A stretch of DNA of 64,000 nucleotides from Haliclystus octoradiatus (GCA_916610825.1 OU744454.1:7657422-7721421), one strand, 5' to 3'; numbered from the stretch's first letter, positions 11,601 through 27,900 are shown. The notes: generated from the letters alone by a model not told the origin. Translations and numbers: made by a program.

Positions 11601-14328
11601 ATGCATTTATGAGCAAACATCATTGTGAATAATGGTGTTGATATTAAAAAAATCGGTAACCTTACTTAGCATAGTTGGAATTTCATCTAATCTTTGAACT
11701 TTTCCAGCATAAATAATATTATTTATTTCAATCATGCTAAACTAACTACTATGAATATTTTGCTAAATAATGTTGAGAAGTTTTGAATTTATGAGTAAAA
11801 AGCATGGGGAATTATCATGTTGAAATTAACATGATTGGTACCCTTAATTAGCATAATTGGAATTTCAGCTAATCATTGAATTCATCCAGAATAAATTATA
11901 TTGTCTATTTCGATCACACTACATTAGCTACCATTAGTAATTTTGCTAAATAACGTTGAGAAGTTTTGAATTTATGAGTAAAAAGCATTGTGAATTATCA
12001 TGTTGAAATTAACAAGATCTGTACCCTCAATTAGCATAATTGGAATTTCAGCTAATCATTGAATTTTTTCAACATCGATTATATTATCTATTTCAATCAG
12101 GATAAACAAGTTATCATGTTTTTGCTAATTAATGTTGAGAAGTTTTGAATTTATGGGCAAAAAGCATTGTGAATTATCGTGTTGAATTTATCATGATTGG
12201 TACCCTTAATTAGCATAATTGGAATTTCAGCTAATCATTGAATTCATCCAGCATAAATTATATTGTCTATTTCGATCACACTACATTAGGTACCATTAGT
12301 AATTTTGCTAAATAACGTTGAGAAGTTTTGAATTTATGAGTAAAAAGCATTGTGAATTATCATGTTGAAATTAGCAAGATTGGTACCCTTAATCAGCATA
12401 GTTGGAATTTCATCTAATCTTTGAACTTTTCCAGCATAAATAATATTATTTATTTCAATCATGCTAAACTAACTACTATGAATATTTTGCTAAATAATGT
12501 TGAGAAGTTTTGAATTTATGAGTAAAAAGCATGGGGAATTATCATGTTGAAATTAACATGATTGGTACCCTTAATTAGCATAATTGGAATTTCAGCTAAT
12601 CATTGAATTCATCCAGGATAAATTATATTGTCTATTTCGATCACACTACATTAGCTACCATTAGTAATTTTGCTAAATAACGTTGAGAAGTTTTGAATTT
12701 ATGAGTAAAAAGCATTGTGAATCATCATGTTGAAATTAACAAGATCTGTACCCTCAATTAGCATAATTGGAATTTCAGCTAATCATTGAATTTTTTCAAC
12801 ATCGATTATATTATCTATTTCAATCAGGATAAACAAGTTATCATGTTTTTGCTGATTAATGTTGAGAAGTTTTAAATTTATGGGCAAAAAGCATTGTGAA
12901 TTATCGTGTTGAAATTATCATGATTGGTACCCTTAATTAGCATAATTGGAATTTCAGCTAATCATTGAATTCATCCAGCATAAATTATATTGTCTATTTC
13001 GATCACACTACATTAGCTACCATTAGTAATTTTGCTAAATAACGTTGAGAAGTTTTGAATTTATGAGTAAAAAGCATTGTGAATTATCATGTTGAAATTA
13101 GCAAGATTGGTACCCTTAATCAGCATATTTGGAATTTCTTCTAATCATTGAATTTTTCAACATCAATTATATTATCTATTTCAATCAGGATAAACAAGTT
13201 ATCATGAGTAATTTTGCTAATTAATGTTGAAAAGTTTTGAATTTATGAGTAAAAAGCATGGGGAATTATCATGTTGAAATTAACATGATTGGTACCCTTA
13301 ATTAGCATAATTGGAATTTCAGCTAATCATTGAATTCATCCAGAATAAATTATATTGTCTATTTCGATCACACTACATTAGCTACCATTAGTAATTTTGC
13401 TAAATAACGTTGAGAAGTTTTGAATTTATGAGTAAAAAGCATTGTGAATTATCATGTTGAAATTAACAAGATCTGTACCCTCAATTAGCATAATTGGAAT
13501 TTCAGCTAATCATTGAATTTTTTCAACATCGATTATATTATCTATTTCAATCAGGATAAACAAGTTATCATGTTTTTGCTAATTAATGTAGAGAAGGTTT
13601 GAAATTATGGGCAAAAAGCATTGTGAATTATCGTGTTGATATTACCAAAATCTGTACCTTTAGCATAATTTGAATTTCAGCTAACCATTGAATTTTTCAA
13701 CGTAAATTATATTATCTATTTCATTTAGGCTTAAGTAACTGCAATGAGTAATTTTGCTAAATAATTTTGAGAAGTTTTTAATTTATGAGTAAAAAGCATG
13801 GGGAATTATCGTGTTGAAATTATCATGATTGGTACCCTTAATCAGCATATTTGGAATTTCAGCTAATCATTGAATTCATCCAGAATAAATTATATTGTCT
13901 ATTTCGATCACACTACACTAGCTACCATTAGTAATTTTGCTAAATAACGTTGAGAAGTTTTGAATTTATGAGTAAAAAGCAATGTGAATTACCGTGTTGA
14001 GATTATCAAGATTGGTACCCTTAATTAGCATAATTGAGATTTCAGCTAATCATTGAATTTTTCCAGCGTAGATTATATTATTTATTTCAATCATGCTAAG
14101 CTAACTACCGTGAGTAATTTTGCTAAATAATGTTGAGAAATTTTGAATTATTGGGCATGATCATTGTGAATTCCCTGCAAAAAAATCTATGAGTTCTTGA
14201 ATGTGAAATTGCCCAAAAGTTCATGAATTGTTCATGAACGTGAAGGTGCGAACAAGTTTATGAATTGTTCATGAAGTGTTCATGAGCAAATTTACTCATC
14301 GTAGTTACTTAAGCCTGAATGAAATAAA

Positions 14329-14660
14329 TGTAAGACTATGGTCGATGTGAGGGAGACATAAACGACACAGTAAAAGTTCAAGTAATTATCTTTTCACTGG
14401 TCTCTCGACGAACTCAATACGCGAGTCTGTTGACAAGACTTCAAACTCTATTTTTATATACAAACACCGCTGACCTGCCATACCGCAGTCAGCTGGCAGA
14501 CTTTACAAGTTTATATTACATCACGGCTACGATCACAGGAAGGGACAACAGGCAATATATTTAAACAAACAAATCACACATCCCTACCTGATCTCAAGAT
14601 CACATAGCTCATACGTTAACACACTTAATTAGTTAACTACTGTACAACAGGAAACATACA
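14329..14660 (-). repeat. LTR (likely 3' LTR) of the satellite-nested element
   Basis: 332-bp TG...CA repeat, matching 15598-15929 along its length by inspection. It abuts target duplication ATAAA on its outer side and the candidate polypurine tract on its inner side. Confidence 0.88.
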
Positions 14661-15597
14661 CCCCTATCAGATTTCTAAATCTAAAAACATTTAAAAATAC
14701 TAACTTAAAATTATTCTTCAACTAATACAACGTAAATAGTTCAAACGTCAAAAACCAATTTATTTCTTCGTAATCGTATGAATAACACATAAACAAACTG
14801 TTCAACTGGCAACGACAACCAAATTCTTTTTTTTTGGCGACAAATAACTTTAAACTTGTAGCCATAACGCATCAACAAACTAAACGCAGTTAAATAAAAT
14901 TTCCCATGCAGAGACACACGTCAACAACTGCACGTACTGGAGTGACAACACGTCAACAACTCCATAAATCTTTGAATGATGCGTAAAACAACGGATGTTT
15001 ACAGAATATCATAGCAACATAGCATCTTTATATCTCTGCATAACTAGACCTCCGATAAATAATTAAACATTAATTACAAAAATCATATGCATAACATTAC
15101 GGATGTTTACAGATAGCAACGCAACTCTGCAAAACTAGACCTCCGATAATCCTTATAACATGAGTCCAAAGTAGCCAAACAGGCAAACGAATAACAAATA
15201 GCTATATCCATCAATTGATATTTGCCTTGATAATAATTCATAATTCATAATAATAACAATCTCATATAACCATACTCTTCGCACCACAGCAAAAAAATCA
15301 CGTATTTATCTTAGTGCCGCTTTTCATAAACCAATGTAATAACCATCCATTCCAGCAAAACTGTACCATTAATAAAATCCAAAATATCTTCCATTCAATC
15401 GATATCTTCGAACGAACACTTCAAAAATATTACAACTGAAAGCTCAAAGAACCATTTCCATCGTAAACAAATCATGGTAAATTAATACAAATCAAAACGA
15501 CAACAGCGCTGTCATTAACAATAGCCAATGCTTAAACAAAACCAATTCATTACTGGTCTCCCTCACATCCCTTCTTTTGCAGTTTGGCCCGTTAGCT

Positions 15598-15929
15598 TGT
15601 AAGACTATGGTCGATGTGAGGGAGACATAAACGACACAGTAAAAGTTCAAGTAATTATCTTTTCACTGGTCTCTCGACGAACTCAATACGCGAGTCTGTT
15701 GACAAGACTTCAAACTCTATTTTTATATACAAACACCGCTGACCTGCCATACCGCAGTCAGCTGGCAGACTTTACAAGTTTATATTACATCACGGCTACG
15801 ATCACAGGAAGGGACAACAGGCAATATATTTAAACAAACAAATCACACATCCCTACCTGATCTCAAGATCACATAGCTCATACGTTAACACACTTAATTA
15901 GTTAACTACTGTACAACAGGAAACATACA
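15598..15929 (-). repeat. LTR (likely 5' LTR) of the satellite-nested element
   Basis: Partner of the 14329-14660 LTR with the same length and ends. The second ATAAA target duplication follows at 15930-15934. Confidence 0.88.
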
Positions 15930-18900
15930 ATAAATATTATGATTTATGTTAAAAAATTCAATGATTAGCTGAAATTCAAATTATGCTAAGGGTACAGATT
16001 TTGTTAATATCAACAAGATATTTACCCCTGCGAAAAAAAGTTCATGAGTTCATGATTATGAAATTGCCCAAAAGTTCATTAATTGTTCATGAACGTGAAT
16101 TTGCCAATTCTAGATAATGTTGAGAAGTTATGCATTTATGAGCAAACATCATTGTGAATTATGGTGTTGATATTAACAAAATCGGTAACCTTACTTAGCA
16201 TAGTTGGAATTTCATCTAATCTTTGAACTTTTCCAGCATAAATAATATTATTTATTTCAATCATGCTAAACTAACTACTATGAATATTTTGCTAAATAAT
16301 GTTGAGAAGTTTTGAATTTATGAGTAAAAAGCATGGGGAATTATCATGTTGAAATTAACATGATTGGTACCCTTAATTAGCATAATTGGAATTTCAGCTA
16401 ATCATTGAATTCATCCAGAATAAATTATATTGTCTATTTCGATCACACTACATTAGCTACCATTAGTAATTTTGCTAAATAACGTTGAGAAGTTTTGAAT
16501 TTATGAGTAAAAAGAATTGTGAATTATCATGTTGAAATTAACAAGATCTGTACCCTCAATTAGCATAATTGGAATTTCAGCTAATCATTGAATTTTTTCA
16601 ACATCGATTATATTATCTATTTCAATCAGGATAAACAAGTTATCATGTTTTTGCTAATTAATGTTGAGAAGTTTTGAATTTATGGGCAAAAAGCATTGTG
16701 AATTATCGTGTTGAAATTATCATGATTGGTACCCTTAATCAGCATATTTGGAATTTCAGCTAATCATTGAATTCATCCAGAATAAATTATATTGTCTATT
16801 TCGATCACACTACATTAGCTACCATTAGTAATTTTGCTAAATAACGTTGAGAAGTTTTGAATTTATGAGTAAAAAGCATTGTGAATTACCGTGTTGAGAT
16901 TATCAAGATTGGTACCCTTAATTAGCATAATTGAGATTTCAGCTAATCATTAAATTTTTCCAGCGTAGATTATATTATTTATTTCAATCATGCTAAGCTA
17001 ACTAATGTGAGTAATTTTGCTAAATAATGTTGAGAAATTTTGAATTATTGGGCATGATCATTGTGAATTCCCTGCAAAAAAATCTATGAGTTCTTGAATG
17101 TGAAATTGCCCAAAAGTTCATGAATTGTTCATGAACGTGAAGGTGCAAACAAGTTTATGAATTGTTCATGAAGTGTTCATGAGCAAATTTACTCATCGTA
17201 GTTACTTAAGCCTGAATGAAATAAATATTATGATTTATGTTAAAAAATTCAATGATTAGCTGAAATTCAAATTATGCTAAGGGTACAGATTTTGTTAATA
17301 TCAACAAGATATTTACCCCTGTGAAAAAAAGTTCATGAGTTCATGATTATGAAATTGCCCAAAACTTCATTAATTGTTCATGAACGTGAATTTACCAATT
17401 CTAGATAATGTTGAGAAGTTATGCATTTATGAGCAAACATCATTGTGAATTATGGTGTTGATATTAACAAAATCGGTAACCTTACTTAGCATAGTTGGAA
17501 TTTCATCTAATCTTTGAACTTTTCCAGCATAAATAATATTATTTATTTCAATCATGCTAAACTAACTACTATGAATATTTTGCTAAATAATGTTGAGAAG
17601 TTTTGAATTTATGAGTAAAAAGCATGGGGAATTATCATGTTGAAATTAATATGATTGGTACCCTTAATTAGCATAATTGGAATTTCAGCTAATCATTGAA
17701 TTCATCCAGAATAAATTATATTTCCTATTTCGATCACACTACATTAGCTACCATTAGTAATTTTGCTAAATAACGTTGAGAAGTTTTGAATTTATGAGTA
17801 AAAAGCATTGTGAATTATCATGTTGAAATTAACAAGATCTGTACCCTCAATTAGCATAATTGGAATTTCAGCTAATCATTGAATTTTTTCAACATCGATT
17901 ATATTATCTATTTCAATCAGGATAAACAAGTTATCATGTTTTTGCTAATTAATGTTGAGAAGTTTTGAATTTATGGGCAAAAAGCATTGTGAATTATCGT
18001 GTTGAAATTATCATGATTGGTACCCTTAATTAGCATAATTGGAATTTCAGCTAATCATTGAATTGATCCAGCATAAATTATATTGTCTATTTCGATCACA
18101 CTACATTAGCTACCATTAGTAATTTTGCTAAATAACGTTGAGAAGTTTTGAATTTATGAGTAAAAAGCATTGTGAATTATCATGTTGAAATTAGCAAGAT
18201 TGGTACCCTTAATCAGCATATTTGGAATTTCTTCAAATCATTGAATTTTTCAACATCAATTATATTATCTATTTCAATCAGGATAAACAAGTTATCATGA
18301 GTAATTTTGCTAATTAATGTTGAGAAGTTTTGAATTTATGAGTAAAAAGCATGGGGAATTATCATGTTGAAATTAACATGATTGGTACCCTTAATTAGCA
18401 TAATTGGAATTTCAGCTAATCATTGAATTCATCCAGAATAAATTATATTGTCTATTTCGATCACACTACATTAGCTACCATTAGTAATTTTGCTAAATAA
18501 CGTTGAGAAGTTTTGAATTTATTAGTAAAAAGCATTGTGAATTATCATGTTGAAATTAACAAGATCTGTACCCTCAATTAGCATAATTGGAATTTCAGCT
18601 AATCATTGAATTTTTTCAACATCGATTATAATATCTATTTCAATCAGGATAAACAAGTTATCATGTTTTTGCTAATTAATGTTGAGAAGTTTTGAATTTA
18701 TGGGCAAAAAGCATTGTGAATTATCGTGTTGAAATTATCATGATTGGTACCCTTAATTAGCATAATTGGAATTTCAGCTAATCATTGAATTCATCCAGCA
18801 TAAATTATATTGTCTATTTCGATCACACTACATTAGCTACCATTAGTAATTTTGCTAAATAACGTTGAGAAGTTTTGAATTTATGAGTAAAAAGCATTGT

Positions 18901-21900
18901 GAATTATCATGTTGAAATTAGCAAGATTGGTACCCTTAATCAGCATAGTTGGAATTTCATCTAATCTTTGAACTTTTCCAGCATAAATAATATTATTTAT
19001 TTTAATCATGCTAAACTAACTACTATGAATATTTTGCTGAATAATGTTGAGAAGTTTTGAATTTATGAGTAAAAAGCATGGGGAATTATCATGTTGAAAT
19101 TAATATGATTGGTACCCTTAATTAGCATAATTGGAATTTCAGCTAATCATTGAATTCATCCAGAATAAATTATATTGTCTATTTCGATCACACTACATTA
19201 GCTACCATTAGTAATTTTGCTAAATAACGTTGAGAAGTTTTGAATTTATGAGTAAAAAGCATTGTGAATTATCATGTTGAAATTAACAAGATCTGTACCC
19301 TCAATTAGCATAATTGGAATTTCAGCTAATCATTGAATTTTTTCAACATCGATTATATTATCTATTTCAATCAGGATAAACAAGTTATCATGTTTTTGCT
19401 AATTAATGTTGAGAAGTTTTGAAATTATGGGCAAAAAGCATTGTGAATTATCGTGTTAATATTACCAAAATCTGTACCTTTAGCATAATTTGAATTTCAG
19501 CTAACCATTGAATTTTTCAACGTAAATTATATTATCTATTTCATTTAGGCTTAAGTAACTGCAATGAGTAATTTTGCTAAATAATGTTAGGAAGTTTTGA
19601 ATTTATGAGTAAAAAGCATGAGGAATTATCGTGTTGAAATTATCATGATTGGTACCCTTAATCAGCATATTTGGAATTTCAGCTAATCATTGAATTCATC
19701 CAGAATAAATTATATTGTCTATTTCGATCACACTACATTAGCTACCATTAGTAATTTTGCTAAATAACGTTGAGAAGTTTTGAATTTATGAGTAAAAAGC
19801 ATTGTGAATTACCGTGTTGAGATTATCAAGATTGGTACCCTTAATTAGCATAATTGAGATTTCAGCAAATCATTGAATTTTTCCAGCGTAGATTATATTA
19901 TTTATTTCAATCATGCTAAGCTAACTACCGTGAGTAATTTTGCTAAATAATGTTGAGAAATTTTTAATTTATGGGCATGATCATTGTGAATTCCCTGCAA
20001 AAAAATCTATGAGTTCTTGAATGTGAAATTGCCCAAAAGTTCATGAATTGTTCATGATTGTTCATGAAGTGTTCATGAGCAAATTTACTCATCGTAGTTA
20101 CTTAAGCCTGAATGAAATAAATATTATGATTTATGTTAAAAAATTCAATGATTAGCTGAAATTCAAACTATGCTAAGGGTACAGATTTTGTTAATATCAA
20201 CAAGATATTTACCCCTGCGAAAAAAAGTTCATGAGTTCATGATTATGAAATTGCCCAAAAGTTCATTAATTGTTCATGAACGTGAATTTGCCAATTCTAG
20301 ATAATGTTGAGAAGTTATGCATTTATGAGCAAACATCATTGTGAATTATGGTGTTGATATTAACAAAATCGGTAACCTTACTTAGCATAGTTGGAATTTC
20401 ATCTAATCTTTGAACTTTTCCAGCATAAATAATATTATTTATTTCAATCATGCTAAACTAACTACTATGAATATTTTGCTAAATAATGTTGAGAAGTTTT
20501 GAATTTATGAGTAAAAAGCATGGGGAATTATCATGTTGAAATTAACATGATTGGTACCCTTAATTAGCATAATTGGAATTTCAGCTAATCATTGAATTCA
20601 TCCAGAATAAATTATATTGTCTATTTCGATCACACTACATTAGCTACCATTAGTAATTTTGCTAAATAACGTTGAGAAGTTTTGAATTTATGAGTAAAAA
20701 GCATTATGAATTATCATGTTGAAATTAACAAGATCTGTACCCTCAATTAGCATAATTGGAATTTCAGCTAATCATTGAATTTTTTCAACATCGATTATAT
20801 TATCTATTTCAATCAGGATAAACAAGTTATCATGTTTTTGCTAATTAATGTTGAGAAGTTTTGAAATTATGGGCAAAAAGCATTGTGAATTATCGTGTTG
20901 ATATTACCAAAATCTGTACCTTTAGCATAATTTGAATTTCAGCTAACCATTGAATTTTTCAACGTAAATTATATTATCTATTTCATTTAGGCTTAAGTAA
21001 CTGCAATGAGTAATTTTGCTAAATAATGTTGAGAAGTTTTGAATTTATGAGTAAAAAGCATGAGGAATTATCGTGTTGAAATTATCATGATTGGTACCCT
21101 TGATCAGCATATTTGGAATTTCAGCTAATCATTGAATTCATCCAGAATAAATTATATTGTCTATTTCGATCACACTACATTAGCTACCATTAGTAATTTT
21201 GCTAAATAATGTTGAGAAGTTTTGAATTTATGAGTAAAAAGCATTGTGAATTACCGTGTTGAGATTATCAAGATTGGTACCCTTAATTAGCATAATTGAG
21301 ATTTCAGCTAATCATTGAATTTTTCCAGCGTAGATTATATTATTTATTTCAATCATGCTAAGCTAACTACCGTGAGTAATTTTGCTAAATAATGTTGAGA
21401 AATTTTGAATTTATGGGCATGATCATTGTGAATTCCCTGCAAAAAAATCTATGAGTTCTTGAATGTGAAATTGCCCAAAAGTTCATGAATTGTTCATGAA
21501 CGTGAAGGTGCGAACAAGTTTATGAATTGTCCATGAAGTGTTCATGAGCAAATTTACTCATCGTAGTTACTTAAGCCTGAATGAAATAAATATTATGATT
21601 TATGTTAAAAAATTCAATGATTAGCTGAAATTCAAATTATGCTAAGGGTACAGATTTTGTTAATATCAACAAGATATTTACCCCTGCGAAAAAAAGTTCA
21701 TGAGTTCATGATTATGAAATTGCCCAAAAGTTCATTAATTGTTCATGAACGTGAATTTGCCAATTCTACATAATGTTGAGAAGTTATGCATTTATGAGCA
21801 AACATCATTGTGAATTATGGTGTTGATATTAACAAAATCGGTAACCTTACTTAGCATAGTTGGAATTTCATCTAATCTTTGAACTTTTCCAGCATAAATA

Positions 21901-24900
21901 ATATTATTTATTTCAATCATGCTAAACTAACTACTATGAATATTTTGCTAAATAATGTTGAGAAGTTTTGAATTTATGAGTAAAAAGCATGGGGAATTAT
22001 CATGTTGAAATTAACATGATTGGTACCCTTAATTAGCATAATTGGAATTTCAGCTAATCATTGAATTCATCCAGAATAAATTATATTGTCTATTTCGATC
22101 ACACTACATTAGCTACCATTAGTAATTTTGCTAAATAACGTTGAGAAGTTTTGAATTTATGAGTAAAAAGCATTGTGAATTATCATGTTGAAATTAACAA
22201 GATCTGTACCCTCAATTAGCATAATTGGAATTTCAGCTAATAATTGAATTTTTTCAACATCGATTATATTATCTATTTCAATCAGGATAAACAAGTTATC
22301 ATGTTTTTGCTAATTAATGTTGAGAAGTTTTGAATTTATGGGCAAAAAGCATTGTGAATTATCGTGTTGAAATTATCATGATTGGTACCCTTAATTAGCA
22401 TAATTGGAATTTCAGCTAATCATTGAATTCATCCAGCATAAATTATATTGTCTATTTCGATCACACTACATTAGCTACCATTAGTAATTTTGCTAAATAA
22501 CGTTGAGAAGTTTTGAATTTATGAGTAAAAAGCATTGTGAATTATCATGTTGAAATTAGCAAGATTGGTACCCTTAATCAGCATAGTTGGAATTTCATCT
22601 AATCTTTGAACTTTTCCAGCATAAATAATATTATTTATTTCAATCATGCTAAACTAACTACTATGAATATTTTGCTAAATAATGTTGAGAAGTTTTGAAT
22701 TTATGAGTAAAAAGCATGGGGAATTATCATGTTGAAATTAACATGATTGGTACCCTTAATTAGCATAATTGGAATTTCAGCTAATCATTGAATTCATCCA
22801 GAATAAATTATATTGTCTATTTCGATCACACTACATTAGCTACCATTAGTAATTTTGCTAAATAACGTTGAGAAGTTTTGAATTTATGAGTAAAAAGCAT
22901 TGTGAATTATCATGTTGAAATTAACAACATCTGTACCCTCAATTAGCATAATTGGAATTTCAGCTAATCATTGAATTTTTTCAACATCGATTATATTATC
23001 TATTTCAATCAGGATAAACAAGTTATCATGTTTTTGCTAATTAATGTTGAGAAGTTTTGAATTTATGGGCAAAAAGCATTGTGAATTATCGTGTTGAAAT
23101 TATCATGATTGGTAACCTTAATTAGCATAATTGGAATTTCAGCTAATCATTGAATTCATCCAGCATAAATTATATTGTCTATTTCGATCACACTACATTA
23201 GCTACCATTAGTAATTTTGCTAAATAACGTTGAGAAGTTTTGAATTTATGAGTAAAAAGCATTGTGAATTATCATGTTGAAATTAGCAAGATTGGTACCC
23301 TTAATCAGCATATTTGGAATTTCTGCTAATCATTGAATTTTTCAACATCGATTATATTATCTATTTCAATCAGGATAAACAAGTTATCATGAGTAATTTT
23401 GCTAATTAATGTTGAGAAGTTTTGAATTTATGAGTAAAAAGCATGGGGAATTATCATGTTGAAATTAACATGATTGGTACCCTTAATTAGCATGATTGGA
23501 ATTTCAGCTAATCATTAAATTCATCCAGAATAAATTATATTGTCTATTTCGATCACACTACATTAGCTACCATTAGTAATTTTGCTAAATAACGTTGAGA
23601 AGTTTTGAATTTATGAGTAAAAAGCATTGTGAATTATCATGTTGAAATTAACAAGATCTGTACCCTCAATTAGCATAATTGGAATTTCAGCTAATCATTG
23701 AATTTTTTCAACATCGATTATATTATCTATTTCAATCAGGATAAACAAGTTATCATGTTTTTGCTAATTAATGTTGAGAAGTTTTGAATTTATGGGCAAA
23801 AAGCATTGTGAATTATCGTGTTGAAATTATCATGATTGGTACCCTTAATTAGCATAGTTGGAATTTCAGCTAATCATTGAATTCATCCAGCATAAATTAT
23901 ATTGTCTATTTCGATCACACTACATTAGCTACCATTAGTAAATTTGCTAAATAACGTTGAGAAGTTTTGAATTTATGAGTAAAAAGCATTGTGAATTATC
24001 ATGTTGAAATTAGCAAGATTGGTACCCTTAATCAGCATATTTGGAATTTCTTCTAATCATTGAATTTTTCAACATCGATTATATTATCTATTTCAATCAG
24101 GATAAACAAGTTATCATGAGTAATTTTGCTAATTAATGTTGAGAAGTTTTGAATTTATGAGTAAAAAGCATGGGGAATTATCATGTTGAAATTAACATGA
24201 TTGGTACCCTTAATTAGCATAATTGGAATTTCAGCTAATCATTGAATTCATCCAGAATAAATTATGTTGTCTATTTCGATCACACTACATTAGCTACCAT
24301 TAGTAATTTTGCTAAATAACGTTGAGAAGTTTTGAATTTATGAGTAAAAAGCATTGTGAATTATCGTGTTGATATTACCAAAATCTGTACCTTTAGCATA
24401 ATTTGAATTTCAGCTAACCATTGAATTTTTCAACGTAAATTATATTATCTATTTCATTTAGGCTTAAGTAACTGCAATGAGTAATTTTGCTAAATAATGT
24501 TGAGAAGTTTTGAATTTATGAGTAAAAAGCATGGGGAATTATCGTGTTGAAATTATCATGATTGGTACCCTTAATCAGCATATTTGGAATTTCAGCTAAT
24601 CATTGAATTCATCCAGAATAAATTATATTGTCTATTTCGATCACACTACATTAGCTACCATTAGTAATTTTGCTAAATAACGTTGAGAAGTTTTGAATTT
24701 ATGAGTAAAAAGCATTGTGAATTACCGTGTTGAGATTATCAAGATTGGTACCCTTAATTAGCATAGTTGAGATTTCAGCTAATCATTGAATTTTTCCAGC
24801 GTAGATTATATTATTTATTTCAATCATGCTAAGCTAACTACCGTGAGTAATTTTGCTAAATAATGTTGAGAAATTTTGAATTTATGGGCATGATCATTGT

Positions 24901-27900
24901 GAATTCCCTGCAAAAAAATCTATGACTTCTTGAATGTGAAATTGCCCAAAAGTTCATGAATTGTTCATGAACGTGAAGGTGCGAACAAGTTTATGAATTG
25001 TTCATTCATTTTTTATGAGCAAATTTACTCATCGTAGTTACTTAAGCCTGAATGAAATAAATATTATGATTTATGTTAAAAAATTCAATGATTAGCTGAA
25101 ATTCAAATTATGCTAAGGGTACAGATTTTGTTAATATCAACAAGATATTTACCCCTGCGAAAAAAAGTTCATGAGTTCATGATTATGAAATTGCCCAAAA
25201 GTTCATTAATTGTTCATGAACGTGAATTTGCCAATTCTACATAATGTTGAGAAGTCATGCATTTATGAGCAAACATCATTGTGAATTATGGTGTTGATAT
25301 TAACAAAATCGGTAACCTTACTTAGCATAGTTGGAATTTCATCTAATCTTTGAACTTTTCCAGCATAAATAATATTATTTATTTCAATCATGCTAAACTA
25401 ACTACTATGAATATTTTGCTAAATAATGTTGAGAAGTTTTGAATTTATGAGTAAAAAGCATGGGGAATTATCATGTTGAAATTAACATGATTGGTACCCT
25501 TAATTAGCATAATTGGAATTTCAGCTAATCATTGAATTCATCCAGAATAAATTATATTGTCTATTCCGATCACACTACATTAGCTACCATTAGTAATTTT
25601 GCTAAATAACGTTGAGAAGTTTTGAATTTATGAGTAAAAAGCATTGTGAATTATCATGTTGAAATTAACAAGATCTGTACCCTCAATTAGCATAATTGGA
25701 ATTTCAGCTAATCATTGAATTTTTTCAACATCGATTATATTATCTATTTCAATCAGGATAAACAAGTTATCATGTTTTTGCTAATTAATGTTGAGAAGTT
25801 TTGAATTTATGGGCAAAAAGCATTGTGAATTATCGTGTTGAAATTATCATGATTGGTACCCTTAATTAGCATAATTGGAATTTCAGCTAATCATTGAATT
25901 CATCCAGCATAAATTATATTGTCTATTTCGATCACACTACATTAGCTACCATTAGTAATTTTGCTAAATAACGTTGAGAAGTTTTGAATTTATGAGTAAA
26001 AAGCATTGTGAATTATCATGTTGAAATTAGCAAGATTGGTACCCTTAATCAGCATAGTTGGAATTTCATCTAATCTTTGAACTTTTCCAGCATAAATAAT
26101 ATTATTTATTTCAATCATGCTAAACTAACTACTATGAATATTTTGCTAAATAATGTTGAGAAGTTTTGAATTTATGAGTAAAAAGCATGGGGAATTATCA
26201 TGTTGAAATTAACATGATTGGTACCCTTAATTAGCATAATTGGAATTTCAGCTAATCATTGAATTCATCCAGAATAAATTATATTGTCTATTTCGATCAC
26301 ACTACATTAGCTACCATTAGTAATTTTGCTAAATAACGTTGAGAAGTTTTGAATTTATGAGTAAAAAGCATTGTGAATTATCATGTTGAAATTAACAAGA
26401 TCTGTACCCTCAATTAGCATAATTGGAATTTCAGCTAATCATTGAATTTTTTCAACATCGATTATATTATCTATTTCAATCAGGATAAACAAGTTATCAT
26501 GTTTTTGCTAATTAATGTTGAGAAGTTTTGAATTTATGGGCAAAAAGCATTGTGAATTATCGTGTTGAAATTATCATGATTGGTACCCTTAATTAGCATA
26601 ATTGGAATTTCAGCTAATCATTGAACTCATCCAGCATAAATTATATTGTCTATTTCGATCACACTACATTAGCTACCATTAGTAATTTTGCTAAATAACG
26701 TTGAGAAGTTTTGAATTTATGAGTAAAAAGCATTGTGAATTATCATGTTGAAATTAGCAAGATTGGTACCCTTAATCAGCATATTTGGAATTTCTTCTAA
26801 TCATTGAATTTTTCAACATCGATTATATTATCTATTTCAATCAGGATAAACAAGTTATCATGAGTACTTTTGCTAATTAATGTTGAGAAGTTTTGAATTT
26901 ATGAGTAAAAAGCATGGGGAATTATCATGTTGAAATTAACATGATTGGTACCCTTAATTAGCATAATTGGAATTTCAGCTAATCATTGAATTCATCCAGA
27001 ATAAATTATATTGTCTATTTCGATCACACTACATTAGCTACCATTAGTAATTTTGCTAAATAACGTTGAGAAGTTTTGAATTTATGAGTAAAAAGCATTG
27101 TGAATTATCATGTTGAAATTAACAAGATCTGTACCCTCAATTAGCATAATTGGAATTTCAGCTAATCATTGAATTTTTTCAACATCGATTATATTATCTA
27201 TTTCAATCAGGATAAACAAGTTATCATGTTTTTGCTAATTAATGTTGAGAAGTTTTGAAATTATGGGAAAAAGCATTGTGAATTATCGTGTTGATATTAC
27301 CAAAATCTGTACCTTTAGCATAATTTGAATTTCAGCTAACCATTGAATTTTTCAACGTAAATTATATTGTCTATTTCATTTAGGCTTAAGTAACTGCAAT
27401 GAGTAATTTTGCTAAATAATGTTGAGAAGTTTTGAATTTATGAGTAAAAAGCATGGGGAATTATCGTGTTGAAATTATCATGATTGGTACCCTTAATCAG
27501 CATATTTGGAATTTCAGCTAATCATTGAATTCATCCAGAATAAATTATATTGTCTATTTCGATCACACTACATTAGCTACCATTAGTAATTTTGCTAAAT
27601 AACGTTGAGAAGTTTTGAATTTATGAGTAAAAAGCATTGTGAATTACCGTGTTGAGATTATCAAGATTGGTACCCTTAATTAGCATAATTGATATTTCAG
27701 CTAATCATTGAATTTTTCCAGCGTAGATTATATTATTTATTTCAATCATGCTAAGCTAACTACCGTGAGTAATTTTGCTAAATAATGTTGAGAAATTTTG
27801 AATTTATGGGCATGATCATTGTGAATTCCCTGCAAAAAAATCTATGAGTTCTTGAATGTGAAATTGCCCAAAAGTTCATGAATTGTTCATGAACGTGAAG

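Larger units (their letters stand above)
14329..15929 (-). mobile_element. Young non-autonomous LTR retrotransposon inside the satellite
   Basis: Two 332-bp direct repeats (14329-14660 and 15598-15929) start TG and end CA, and I saw no difference between them by eye. They are flanked by the 5-bp duplication ATAAA (14324-14328 and 15930-15934), and removing the element restores an ordinary junction block. The internal region is about 937 bp and has no open frame of note, so it depends on proteins from elsewhere (TRIM/LARD-like). The minus strand is the likely transcribed strand: GATAGGGG directly precedes the 14660 LTR end on that strand, as a polypurine tract would. The primer-binding site was not identified. 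Confidence 0.88.
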
